The position numbers and the translations under genes were made by a program. DNA of 64,000 nucleotides, taken from positions 1,240,001 through 1,304,000 of the forward strand of contig CM075101.1 in NCBI GenBank assembly GCA_037576195.1. Reading direction: 5' to 3'. Source of the DNA: Phytoseiulus persimilis. Taxonomy: Eukaryota; Arthropoda; Arachnida; Mesostigmata; Phytoseiidae. The notes beneath the pieces are model-generated. The model had not been told where the DNA came from. It saw nothing but the letters and a program-made list of their open reading frames with translations, and did not search any database. Shown here piece by piece: positions 26,473 to 36,985 of the stretch (its first letter is position 1; every line of letters starts with the position of its first letter).

Positions 26473-26594
26473 TGATGGATCTACTTAGCAAGGATAACCA
26501 GACGTACGCTAGAAGAAGTGGCGATTTTATTCGAATCGCTTCTATTTATAGTCGCCCGAGACAACGATGCTGGGCATGCGCACCAATCTTCTCA
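26473..26594 (-). repeat. copia 3' LTR
   Basis: A 122-bp direct repeat of 30719-30840, with differences at GTGGCGATT versus GTGACGATT and CTTCTCA versus CTTTTCA. It is bounded by the 5-bp duplication GTATT on its outer side. Confidence 0.93.
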
Positions 26595-26628
26595 CCCCCT
26601 CATGCGCGTGACCCTTTTCCATCCATCT

Positions 26629-29600
26629 TCAGACCAACCCAAGTCTCTCTCGACACTGCTTGAATATTTCCGCCGAGAGGCTCTTCGTTAGTATATCCGC
26701 CGTCATCTTATTTGTCGATAGATGCTCCATAATGACTTTACCTTCATTGACCATCTGGCGAATGTAATGATGCCTGATGTCGATGTGTTTCGATCTCTTG
26801 TGTTGACTGTCGTTTGAAGTTAGCGCAATCGCTCCTTCATTGTCGCAATAGAGCTTCAGCGGACACTCCACGTCCACAGAAGGAAGTTCGTCCAAATTAA
26901 GCAGCCATGCAACTTCTTGGCAAGCAGCGGAAAAGGCCATGTATTCAGCCTCGTTAGAGGATAACGCCACAGTTGGCTGTTTACGGCTATTCCAAGAAAC
27001 TCCTGCTCCTGCCGCTAGGAACACAAAACCTGTAGTTGACCTCCGGCTGTCTAGGCATCCGGCCCAGTCCGCATCTGAGAATCCTTCCAATGCACCCGTT
27101 TTCGTTCCGTCGAACTTCAGCTGGAGATGTTGCGTCCCTTTCAGATAACGTATTAATCGCTTCACTGCCTTCCAGTGCGTTTCGGACGGGTCTGCGCAAA
27201 ATTGACTGACCGTACTAACAGCATGGCAAATATCTGGTCGGGTGACTTGCGATATGTGAATCAAGCATCCTACTGCTTCTCTATACGGGGCCTCCGTCCT
27301 TTTCTCTCCCTCTTTTCGCTTGACCAACTTGATCCCAGCTTCCAGGGGCGTATCCACAGAGTTTGAGTCCGATAAATTAAATCTCTTCAGGACTCTCTTG
27401 ATATTCTCAGTCTGATCGAGGAAAATAGCTTTGTTTTGTTGAGTGATTCTTATTCCCAAACAATATTGTGCAGGTCCAAGGTCTTTCATCGGGAACACCC
27501 TCTTCAGATCGTTGACGATCTGATCCTGCAATCTCGTATCATCGGTGAAAATTATGATATCATCAACGTAGATTGTTAAGATGAGCACACCCTTGCCTTG
27601 GGATTTTTAGTAGCAACATCGGTCCGCTTTCAGCTCGGTCAGCCCCAGCACCTTGAGGCTCCTATCCAACGTCTCATATAAGACGCGACCGGCCTGCTTG
27701 AGACCATACAACGATTTCTTCAGCAGACACACCTTGTTCTCTACCTTGAAAAGTTCAGGTTGTTCCATGAAGATTTCTTCCGACTCTAGCTTGCCGTGCA
27801 GGTAGGCTGTCTCAACATCCAGCTGATGTATTCTCCATCCTTTCTGAGCTGCGCACGCGAACAAAAAACGTGAAGTTGTGATCTTGACCACCGGTGAGTA
27901 GGTTTCGTCGTAATTTACTCCTCTTGTCTGACCACAGCCACGGCCAACCAAACGTGCTTTGTATTTCGTGACAACTCCCTCGCTGTTCCGCTTAAGTTGA
28001 AAAACCCATTTTGAGGTTATAATTTTTCTTCCGCTCGGTCGATCCACTAGGATCCATGTTTCGTTTTTATCATGGGCTTCCATCTCCGCCTCCATCGCTG
28101 ACTTCCAGCTCTCTGAATATGATCTTGACATTGCTTCGGCAACAGTAGATGGACAGTCGAACTCGGTCGTGGAGCTTGGCCCGCTCAAGTCGTCAAACAC
28201 TCCTGTACTTGAACCGCACACACATGCGTAGTCCTTCATCCAAGCTGGCGGATGTCGCTCTCCTGCGGGGTATCGTTTCTCTTCATCTGACCGCCTGTTA
28301 TCGGATTCTCCCTGCCTTGACGCCTCTCCCATTGGCTTTCCTATCTTCGGTGACTCTTGAGCATGAGATGTTTGAACGGGTTTCTCAAAAAATACATCTA
28401 CTTCCTCACCGTCTCCCTCTTGTGGTTGCCCCATTTCTCCTGACGCCTTGGTATTTTCATCGAAAATTACATCCCGCTTCCGCTCTATTACCGAGGTGTT
28501 CTCGATCGGAACCAATCGATAGGCTTTCGACGTGTCACTATAGCCGACAAAAATATACTTTCTGCTTTTGAAGTCCCACTTCTTGCGCTTTTCTTTTGCT
28601 ACGTGACCATACGCGAGGGACCCAAAAACTCTGAGAAATTTCAGATCGGGCTCCTTCCCGGTCCATGCCTCCTCTGGCGTCTGCCGTTGCAAGCTCGAAG
28701 TCGGACTTATGTTCTTCAACTTCCAAGCTGTGTTTACGGCCTCTGCCCAGAAGGTTGACGGTAATCCTGAATAGGCTAGCATCGTTCTTGCTTTCTCGGT
28801 GATCGTTCGGATCGCGCGCTCCGCCGAGCCATTGGATGCCGCAGAAAATGGAACTGTGAATTCATGCCGAATACCTTTCTCCCTGAAGTACTTCTTCACG
28901 CGATCATTCGCATACTCCGTACCGTTGTCGCTCCTCGGTGTTTTCATCTTGTTTCCACTGAGTCGCTCAACGGACACAACGAAATCCTTCAGATGATCGA
29001 ATACTTCACCTTTCGATCGCATGAAATACACGAACGTCATCTTTGTCAGATCATCGATGAAAATCAGGAAGTAACGATAACCACTCATGCTGGTAACATT
29101 CATTGGTCCACAAACGTCAGTGTGAACAAGTTCTAATTTCTGCTTCGATTGAGACTCTGAACGTCGAAACGGTGCTCTACTTTGCTTGCCTTCGGCACAG
29201 GCGCCACACACTGGCAGGATCTTCGGAACTTGATATTTAGCGCCTCTCACCAACCCTTGAGGTAGCATTTTCATGCTTTCGTAGGTCAAGTGACCTAATC
29301 TTCTGTGCCACAATTCGAAGTCTCCGTCGCTCGCTTTTGTCATCAAGACGCTCGCCGAGCAGCATTTAAGTTGATATAGCCCACTCGCATTGCAAACGGC
29401 TTCTGCGCATAACTCCCCATCTGGATCCCGAATCTCACACCTTCGCTTGGTGCAGAAGATAGTTCTGAAGCCTTTGAGGCTAGTCTGCTTTACGCTCAGG
29501 AGATTCACGCTCAAATCCGGAACATACAGAACGTTCGTCAAACGGGTCGGACACAACTTCCCTTGCACTCGAAGCTTCAGTTGAACATCGCCGAAACCTT

Positions 29601-30714
29601 TCGATTCAAGAACTTGACCGTTTGCAGTGGCAATTGACTTCTTCGGACCGTCAGTCCTCAGACTGATGAAGAGGTGCTTGCTCCTGGACATGTGCACACT
29701 GGCACCCGAGTCTACGAACCAGTCGTCTGACTCACCACTGGAGCAGCATAACACTCTCTCGGTCTCTTCTTTTTCGTCCAGCATAACTTCCGCGATGTGT
29801 CCACGCTCTCCACTGGACTCACAATCTTTCGCCATATGACCGAACTTCTTGCACCTGTTGCACGTACCACGGAATCTTGCAGCTTTACCTCTGTAGCCTT
29901 TGTCATTTCGGTTATCATTCCTGAACTGTGGTTGTTCTCCTCTCCGGTCACTGTTCCTGAACTGAGACTGTTCTCCACTTCCGCGTTGAACCTGGCGACC
30001 CGCCAGTGCAGACTCTGGCTTCTGTACTTCCTGACGCGCTGCTTCAGCCAGCAAGCGTTCCTTCACCATCTCTGTCGTGATCAGATCGCCCACGCCCGAA
30101 ATGCTCTGGATTAACGGGTTGAATTCCTCTGGTAACTTCATCAGAATGAGACCAGCCAGAAGACGATCTTTGATTTCTCCATCGATGGCTTTCAACTTCT
30201 GCGCTGCACTTATCTTCCGGTTCAGGTACTCCTCCATACCTTTGCAGTCGCTGAATCGTACACTGGTCAGCTCGTCAAGAAGAGCTACCTCTCTGTACAG
30301 ACCTTTTGGCTGGTACAATTTTCCCAGCTCATCCCAGATCTCTTTCCCAGTTTTCTTGTCCCGGATTGAAGAGAAAAGGCTGCTCATGATCCCTGATACA
30401 ATAGCACCTTTCGCTCTTCTCTCTTGACGATCATCCTTTCTTGAGCCGTCGACGAAATCCCATAAATCACAGTTGAACAGGTGGGATTCCATTGCGAATT
30501 TCCAGTCAAGATAATTGGAAGCTCCTTTCAACTTCTCGAATGAGCTTGGTACAGCGACATTCTGCATGACTGCTCCGGACCCTGCTGACGTTGCACAATC
30601 GTTCGGTGCCATCTGTCGATCCGCTGCGACCTCTTCTTGCACGGACTCTAAGACGTCTTCGTAGAGCTCTGCTTGCTTGTCTTCGCCCTGTCCCTTCGGG
30701 TGTCCTGGGCCCAT
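26629..30714 (-). pseudogene. copia gag-pol polyprotein with one nonsense codon
   Basis: The frame runs from 30714 to a TAA at 27609-27607 (1035 codons) and continues in the same frame to 26629, about 1361 positions overall and full length for copia. In order: gag with zinc knuckle CNRCKKFGHMAKDC; aspartic protease WFVDSGASVHM; integrase with an HRRLGH...CGACAEGKQ zinc-binding part and the D, D, E positions in HTDVCGPM, RSDNGTEY and NGSAERAIRT; reverse transcriptase with QLDVETAYLHG, SLYGLKQAGR and YVDDIIIF; and RNase H with SDADWAGC, LSSNEAEYMA and YCDNEGAIAL. The stop lies shortly before YVDD, so this copy cannot make full RT unless it is read through. The start at 30714 sits in the primer site; the next Met, residue 35, is an alternative gag start. 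Confidence 0.93.
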
Positions 30715-30718
30715 AACC
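30705..30718 (-). promoter_or_regulatory. copia primer-binding site (initiator tRNA-Met anticodon arm)
   Basis: Directly after the 5' LTR the minus strand reads GGTTATGGGCCCAG, complementary to the anticodon-arm sequence CTGGGCCCATAACC of eukaryotic initiator tRNA-Met. Drosophila copia is known to prime from an internal half-tRNA fragment at the same sequence. The first ATG of the gag-pol frame lies inside this site. Confidence 0.85.
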
Positions 30719-30840
30719 TGATGGATCTACTTAGCAAGGATAACCAGACGTACGCTAGAAGAAGTGACGATTTTATTCGAATCGCTTCTATTTATAGTCG
30801 CCCGAGACAACGATGCTGGGCATGCGCACCAATCTTTTCA
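30719..30840 (-). repeat. copia 5' LTR with TATA box and poly(A) signal
   Basis: The minus strand starts TGAAAAGATTGG and ends GATCCATCA. A TATAAATAG box lies at 30796-30788 and an AATAAA signal at 30777-30772, so promoter and polyadenylation signals are packed within 122 bp, a short LTR for this superfamily. Confidence 0.93.
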
Positions 30841-31140
30841 GTATTCCAATATTCCCCGTAACAGAAATGGGCTGCAATCGCGTTTCGTCCCGAGATCGGC
30901 GTTTCCCCGATCTCAACTGGAAACGCAATTATCTCGGGAATCACGCGGGTTCAACTTCTTCGAATCCGAGCCGAGTGCTGTCTCTACATCGAATCCATCT
31001 TTTGACGAGGTTCGTGGGGTCACATGCGTTCCGGCGTCTTGTCTGTGTGAAGTCGGATACGGAAGGCGTTACGAGTCGACCTACCTCTTGGAATACTCGA
31101 ATTGGATGTTCACTCAGCCGAGAATGAGGTGAGAGCCTGT

Positions 31141-31947
31141 CAGAAAAGGGTCTCGGCAGTTCCTGGGCACTTTTGGCCTTGAGTCAGGGATTCGAATGAG
31201 ATATATTGTGTCGGATACCCCATCCCAAGAGAACACATTCTGTCCAGTCGGTGGGCTCCTGGCTGCCTCAGTTTTTTTCTTATAACATGAGACATCTTCT
31301 GGACCGATGAAAACCGAGCGAGATTCGAAATCTCAAAATGCTCATATCTACGTTAACTGAAGGAGTTCAGAGCTCAGAGAGTGGGTTTTGAAGAGCTCGT
31401 GAATCCAGCTTTCCGATGCGTCTTCAGGGTGATTCCGGGATCGATCTGACCAAACCTTTGAGGGTCTGGGCGGCTGATTCCGTGTGTTCCACGGCTCAGA
31501 ATATGATCTCTTCCGGCGCGGGGCCTTCCACCATCAATCATTCTGGAGTTTATGCACGAAATTCGATGAATTCAGGGTGACCAACGACAGTTTCCCAGTT
31601 TTTTAACCTTGCCCCCCCGAATATTTTTCCGATATGTTTGCCGCACTGTGCTCGCACCAAAGGGGAGCATATTACGACACAAAGTAGAAAGTGGTCAACT
31701 TCCAGGATGTGGGAGCCCACTTTGTGAGCTCTGAACTCCTCCAGATAGCGGAGATTTGAGCATCTCAAGTTTCCAAATCTCGCTCGGTTTTCATCGGTCC
31801 AGAAGATGTCTCATGCTATAAAAAAAACAAGGCAGCTAGGAGCGCGCCGACTGGACAGAAAGTGTTCTCTTGGGATGGGGTGTCCGACACAATATATCTC
31901 ATTCGAATCCCCGACCCAAGGCCAAAAGTGCCGAGACCCTTTGCACA
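31141..31947. repeat. Long inverted repeat, probable non-autonomous DNA element
   Basis: The left arm 31141-31395 is matched in reverse complement by 31708-31947 with modest divergence: AAAGGGTCTCGGCA and CACTTTTGGCC near the outer ends, TGAGATATATTGTGTCGGA in the middle and GGAGTTCAGAGCTCA at the inner ends. A spacer of about 310 bp separates them. No transposase is recognised, and the target duplication is unclear. Confidence 0.75.
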
Positions 31948-32119
31948 GAAACGATTCGAATCATCGAAAGCAGCCGGAGCGCGGAAGAATCGGATTCCAG
32001 GATCAGCTATCATGGGATTCTAAATGTGGTTTCAAAAGTCGTCGGGAAGCTCAATGTACAGAACGGAAAATACAGTCCGAGGGGTTGTTCGACATCCCGC
32101 TTCGCGTCTCGACCAGGCT

Positions 32120-32182
32120 TTGCAAATAACCGCATTTTCCAATAACCGCGGTTGCGGTCAACCGATAACCTCATAACCGCAA
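32120..32182. repeat. AATAACCGC-word cluster
   Basis: Short overlapping words of the ATAACCGC / GCGGTTAT type recur within about 60 bp. The same words form a denser cluster at 35778-35872. They could be subterminal repeats of a DNA transposon or expanded cryptic repeats. Confidence 0.5.
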
Positions 32183-32465
32183 GTCATTCAGAGAGTGATC
32201 TTGGAAACGGCTGGGATATTTTGCAATGGGTTTCATAGCGATATAACGTCGGGGGCCAGATGATTCTATGGACATGGAACTGACAACCCAGCTCCTCGAA
32301 GCCCTACCCCATATCTTCGGCATCGATGAAGCCCCCAGGGTATTTTATGATTTACGTTGAGAGAGCATCAGCTCGTTAGAGTTACTGGACAATATACAGG
32401 GTGGTCATCGTAAGTCGGGAATTTTCTTACTCACTTATTTTGCTCATGAATCGGTGAAAATTGGC

Positions 32466-32735
32466 ACCTGACTCCTCAGGGAAGCCGAATTCGGGAAATT
32501 TTCGGATGGCAAAAAGTTCTTAGATTTGTCCTAACGACGTGACGAAGAAGTTTACGGGTCGATCCGACAAATTTTTCAAAAAATTGAGGAGGCGGGATTT
32601 TCGGGGGGAAAGTTCTCGGATCGACCCGACAACTCCCTGGTCGAGTAGTCCGGACCAATCCAAGAGCTTCTCGCCATCGAAAAATTTTCCGAATTCGGCT
32701 TGCCTGAGGAGTTACGGGCCGAAATGCAAAGAAGA
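32466..32735. repeat. Imperfect foldback hairpin
   Basis: The left arm (from GAAGCCGAATTCGGGAAATT to GGGTCGATCCGACAAA, 32480-32570) is mirrored on the right (32615-32735: GGATCGACCCGACAA to CCGAATTCGGCTTGCC). CTCCTCAGG and its complement CCTGAGGAG mark the outer edges. The whole forms a hairpin of roughly 250 nt within the TA-flanked element. Confidence 0.7.
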
Positions 32736-32832
32736 GGCGATCTTGTCAGGAGGTCGATCTTGAGGTCAAGGTTGAAACGATCTTCCGTCCTCCTCACAGG
32801 TCCTGAGCTAGAAATCTGGAGTTGCCGGGCGT

Positions 32833-33954
32833 TTGAGCAGCATCCTATCCTGCGTCGACCTTGACACTCACGAATTCGATCGGTCGACTTCAGAAGTCGT
32901 CCGGCCTCTGCGTCTGCTCCGCTCATATCTAGACAACAGACTTCAGGTCTTCCCACACGGAGGACAATCAAGCCAACCGTGCACTGTCTCCCACGGAGTT
33001 CCGCAAGGGAGCGTTCTGGGGCTTCTCCTCTTCTCACTGTTCATTAACGATCTCCTTCAAGACTCTCGTGATTGCGAGATGGTCTCATTCGCGGACGACA
33101 CTACCTTATTACTCAGTGACGCGGACCCTATAAGACTAGGAGAAACGGCCTCCAGGTCCATCTCCGATGTACTGCGGTGGATGAACTGCAATGGCCTGCT
33201 TCTCAACACAGATAAGACCACATTCATTTTGTTTGGTAAAAATCAGACATCACTCGAGATACGGATCCATGATCACTCATGTAAGGATTCAGAGACGTGC
33301 GTATGTCCCGTACTGAAACAAGTCAGATCGCACAAGTTCCTCGGTCTTCATATCGACCATGACATGGAAGTCAAAACCCATATTGACAAGGTGTCCACCA
33401 AACTTCGATCCGGAATCGCAGTACTATCTAGGATACGTTCCATTTGCCCCTTTCAACTGAGAAAATCGCTATACTTTGCTCTCTGTGACTCTAACATCCG
33501 CTATATGCTTCCGATATACGGGGGAACAAAGGCCACACTCACTGATCTGATATTCGTTCTCCAGAAAAGAGCAATTAGACTCGCCTGTAATGCCGGACGA
33601 CTAGATGAGTCTGGACCGCTATTCGCCAGACTAAACGCCCTGCAGTTTACCAAACTCTACGCCCTGACCCTTATTCAGTTGGTCGGACCGGCTAGTGGCA
33701 ATCTTAGCCGTCCCAACCATGACCACCGAACCAGATTCAACGAATCACGACGATTGAAAACGACTGACTACCGCAAAAATGTTTGCCGAAGAACCGCTTA
33801 TCCGAACTTCTGCTGTCTGTTCAACGAGTTGCCGGATGACGTTCGCAACTATATCGAAAATCCGATGGTAACTCGTAGAACCTTCCTGACTAATCACCTC
33901 AAGGAATACCTCAAGAAAACCAACCTTCCCGACCTGAAGAAACTGTTGTACTGA
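32833..33954 (+). pseudogene. 5'-truncated CR1/L2-like non-LTR reverse transcriptase
   Basis: An open frame of 373 codons whose recognisable part begins at LLRSYLDNRLQVF and then shows HGVPQGSVLGLLLF, SFADDTTLLL (the catalytic FADD), a WMNCNGLLLNTDKT thumb-entry motif, KFLGLHIDHDM, and the CR1/L2-type C-terminal stretch ending in VTRRTFLTNHLKEYL. The endonuclease and the RT fingers are missing. The frame is intact to its stop, which suggests a fairly young truncated copy. It lies inside the TA-flanked element. Family assignment within the jockey/CR1/L2 group is by motif only. Confidence 0.85.
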
Positions 33955-34795
33955 TGTTGACTCCACAGCTCCAGTGCCTTTACCCCCCTCCCCCCCCTCA
34001 GATCTCCTTGTTAATTACTAGGTAGGAAATAGGGAAGAGCATTTTCCACGTGATTGCACCACGAGTCATGTGACTCACTGCAATCGTGCCAAAAAGTTAT
34101 TGAAAATCAGTCAAATAAACCGCTCGTCAATTTTTTTCAAAAAAAAAGTTTTCCACCGATTTATGAGCAAGAGAAGAGGGCTTAAGAAAATTCCCGGCTT
34201 ACGATGACCACCCTGTATGTCCACAACGACTGCGGCACATGGTGGAGAGATTAGTTCTCTGTAGCACAGTTTCCTGCTTCATGAGAGTCTGCTCTGGAAT
34301 GCTTTCCGCTAGAAAAATCTATCATCGAGAGTGCTCGGTATCATCCTCGCACGGTTCTCCCCCAACAAGAATCGAACCGGACTGAAGTCCCTTTCGACTC
34401 AGTCATTCGAAGTCTCAAGTTCAGTATTCTGTCCATCGCGGCTCCTGCTGTCGCGAACGATGGCCCGTAAATGGAATACCATGAGTTGTTTCTCTGGAAG
34501 TAGACCATTTTCAATAGCGGGCGAAGAACTGCTCGGCGGGACTTGCATCGGCTCACTCAACTCACCGGACATTGTGGAACGGAACCCGGCTCTGGCGGGG
34601 CGACAGCTTCATGCGCATCTGTGATTTTCAGCGATAAGATCGCGCAGCTCTTCATTCGAAAGTTCTTTTAGGCCTCAGATCCTTTCAAAGTTGAAGTCAT
34701 AGCTAGGCTCCTCTAGTACCCCCACAGCAGTAGACAATATTATCAAATTCTCTCGGAGAGGGAGAGTTGGCTCGGTTCTCGAATACTGGAGATCA

Positions 34796-34923
34796 TCAAG
34801 GGGGCATGTGAAGATCGACGATGAAGAATTGGAGGCGCTCCTGACCTGGGGCAACACCCAAACCCAGGAGGAGCTCACAGAAAAGCTCGGCGTGGCTCGA
34901 AGAATGATCCATTCCCGTCCATG
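34796..34923 (+). pseudogene. mariner transposase helix-turn-helix fragment
   Basis: The plus strand encodes DDEELEALLTWGNTQTQEEL followed by TEKLGVARRMIHSR and a stop. This matches the N-terminal paired-like DNA-binding part of mariner transposases (Mos1 has a comparable ALLDEDDAQTQ segment). The catalytic domain was not found nearby, so it is a relic. Confidence 0.55.
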
Positions 34924-35777
34924 AACACTCTGATGGAGAGCGCTAGTGCGCATCTCGCTAGTTTCTATATTAGAGAACGAATCGGAAAGCCTACGAAACA
35001 ATTTTTTCAGTGCTTTGCCATGCTCTGGAGTCATACTGAGCCGTTGGCATCATTTCATCTTCCAGTCGCTCGGAATCGCTTGGATGTGCCGTAGTATGGT
35101 CCGTCCGGCTTTCGATGAAACACGGGACGCAAACTTCTTTTCGTTCCGCTGCATCTTTTGGTTTGGAATCTCAGGAACGATTCTACCTTACAATTCGATC
35201 GCAGTTCTTGTTCCACTGTGTTCATAAAGGGTTTCATTTTTTCTTGAGAGCGATCGAAACGAGAGTGCATTGAGCCGAATCGGACGAAACAGACCTGAGT
35301 AGGCCAACTGGAACGATGGAGGTCAACGCAGACTCTCCCGGACCCGACCATCCTGCGTACCAGGGTTTGGAAACTCTCAAAGAGTATTTCGTCGCAACCT
35401 CGTTAGAAAAGACGACCCGAATCATTAGCCACCGCACATGATTTTTTACATCGTAATAAACCCTTCACCGCCAAATGTAACTCGCCAAGCTCCAGCACCA
35501 TCATTCCTGAAGCCGAGGGTTAGTGTCTATGGTCGGCCGACTTCGCACTTCTTCCCAATTAATCAGCGTAATTGGTCTCGACTCTGCGCTACACATTGAA
35601 GCGTCATAGACTCGTGGGGTGTCGGAATCAGGAGAGGGTTCCTGGTCGGGGAAACGGGTTCGGGGAGACGGCTTTTGGGGAACGGCTTTGGAGAAACGGG
35701 CTGTGACCAAAAAAATCATGTGCTTGTCGAACAGGATACACCCTCAATTTCGCGTCCGGTTGAAGATTGGGGCCAAA

Positions 35778-35872
35778 TGCGGTTATAACCGCAATTCGCT
35801 TGCGGTTATTGCGGTTAATAACCGCGTATTATTTGCGGTCATGGCGGTTATTGCTCGCGGTTGAATAACCGC
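35778..35872. repeat. Dense GCGGTTAT/ATAACCGC cluster
   Basis: About 95 bp made largely of GCGGTTAT, TTGCGGTT and AATAACCGC words in both orientations, giving several overlapping hairpins. It is a second copy of the cluster at 32120-32182, and nothing coding is visible. Confidence 0.6.
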
Positions 35873-36228
35873 TACAAAGCCTAGTCTCTACCCCAAGGCC
35901 GGAGTCAAAGCTCCGACCGTGGTCGGAATGACCCAAAATAATCTGAGATCCGTGTTGGAAGGGTTTTGACTTGGATGGACTCACAGAGTGAGCTCGAATC
36001 TGCTCGTTGAATCCGGCTGCGAATCGTAAACGGATTCAGGATTCGGATCTTCGAATCAGAATCATGCCCTTCTGCGCCGGCTACAACTACAACCATTATC
36101 TCAATTGAAGGGGACAGACGGAGGCAGTGCTGGACATCATCACGATTCCAGTCCTGATAAGGACAGGTACTTTGTTGATGTGGGCTTGGTTTTCCGAGTC
36201 AACATCGATATGGAAACCAAATAATTTC

Positions 36229-36400
36229 TTAGGATCGGACCCGTTCCAGAGACGGACGTTCATAAGCCTCGGCGTCAGGGTACGAGTGGTTAGGAGTTCC
36301 GATTTCGGAGTAAGCTTGGTCTATATGAAAGAGAATGAGTTCAGTCTTGCTTATATTCAGAACATTATGAGTCATCCACCGGGATAAATTAGCGATGGAC
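36229..36400 (-). pseudogene. Possible LINE reverse-transcriptase scrap
   Basis: In a 240-codon minus-strand frame (36951-36229) only the segment LSRWMTHNVLNISKTELILF resembles something known: the WM..N.L...KTE.L.F motif just after the palm in CR1/L2-like reverse transcriptases. The rest of the frame lacks RT motifs, so the match may be a small remnant or chance. Confidence 0.3.
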
Positions 36401-36957
36401 GCCGAAGGCCTCGCGAAAGTCGCGAATGATCGGCAAAAGTTACAGCGAAGTAATTTGACGAGAAGAACGTCTCGAGTAAAACATTCGTGAACAAATTCTT
36501 TCTCAAAACTCTCTCTGCAGCACAACCTCGTCGAGAACACTGTATGGCTGTCTGATCGGACCTCCATGATGGAACAAGTGGCCACTGTTGAGTGGATACG
36601 AGTGGAGCAAGGTATAAGGCTTGTGGGAGATGCCCACAAGACCGTGAGGCGGCTCGCGATTCGCCGCCAGATTGGCGGCAGTATGCGAAGGGGTCGAACA
36701 CTGTTTACACGCTGTGTATACAGAGTCTGCCGAGATCTGGCGGTCGAAGATTGCCTCTGTGGGCTAATCTTTTCAATTCGCAGAGTGTCAGAATGAGCCA
36801 AGACCAAGTCAAGGCATCCCTCTAAGGTGCTGGTTATGCAGATAACACTCACTCTTGTTTCAGCGAGGCAGTTCATGACCCCTCTCAAAACTTGTAAGGG
36901 GAAGCCAATTGTACATTGATGCACACAGATATAGTAAAAGGCCGCGTTCATCTACCA

Positions 36958-36985
36958 TTTACTAGCCGGCTGGCCTGCTTGTTGT
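36958..36985 (-). repeat. Possible Helitron-like 3' terminus
   Basis: The minus strand reads GGCCAGCCGGCTAG followed by T. It shares the last nine bases and the following T with the terminus at 20887. No satellite array is attached, so it would be a related element without the array or a coincidence. Confidence 0.3.

Larger units (their letters stand above)
26473..30840 (-). mobile_element. Nearly intact copia (Ty1/copia) LTR retrotransposon
   Basis: Identical-length 122-bp LTRs (30719-30840 and 26473-26594) differ at about two bases, start TG and end CA on the minus strand, and are flanked by a perfect 5-bp duplication GTATT (26468-26472 and 30841-30845). Inside the 5' LTR is a primer-binding site, and a short purine tract (GAGGGGG) precedes the 3' LTR. 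One gag-pol frame fills the interior and is broken by a single stop. LTR identity points to a recent insertion. Confidence 0.95.
32397..34215. mobile_element. TA-flanked element with mariner-like terminal inverted repeats
   Basis: The left end CAGGGTGGTCATCGTAAG (32397 onward) and the right end (34215 backward) are inverted copies for about 65 bp, both including CGGGAATTTTCTTA and a CCGATT(T/C)ATGAGCAA stretch. TA lies outside each end (32395-32396 and 34216-34217), as for the Tc1/mariner group. The interior holds a foldback at 32466-32735 and a CR1/L2-like RT fragment, not a transposase, so the element is non-autonomous and composite. Confidence 0.75.

Noticed and set aside
34940-35440. Remainder of a mariner transposase next to the helix-turn-helix fragment
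   Set aside because: I found no catalytic DD(D/E) motifs such as HDNARPH or YSPDLAP in any frame there.
36229-36951. 240-codon minus-strand gene
   Set aside because: Only about 20 residues resemble an RT motif; the rest looks random, so only a low-confidence LINE scrap is reported.
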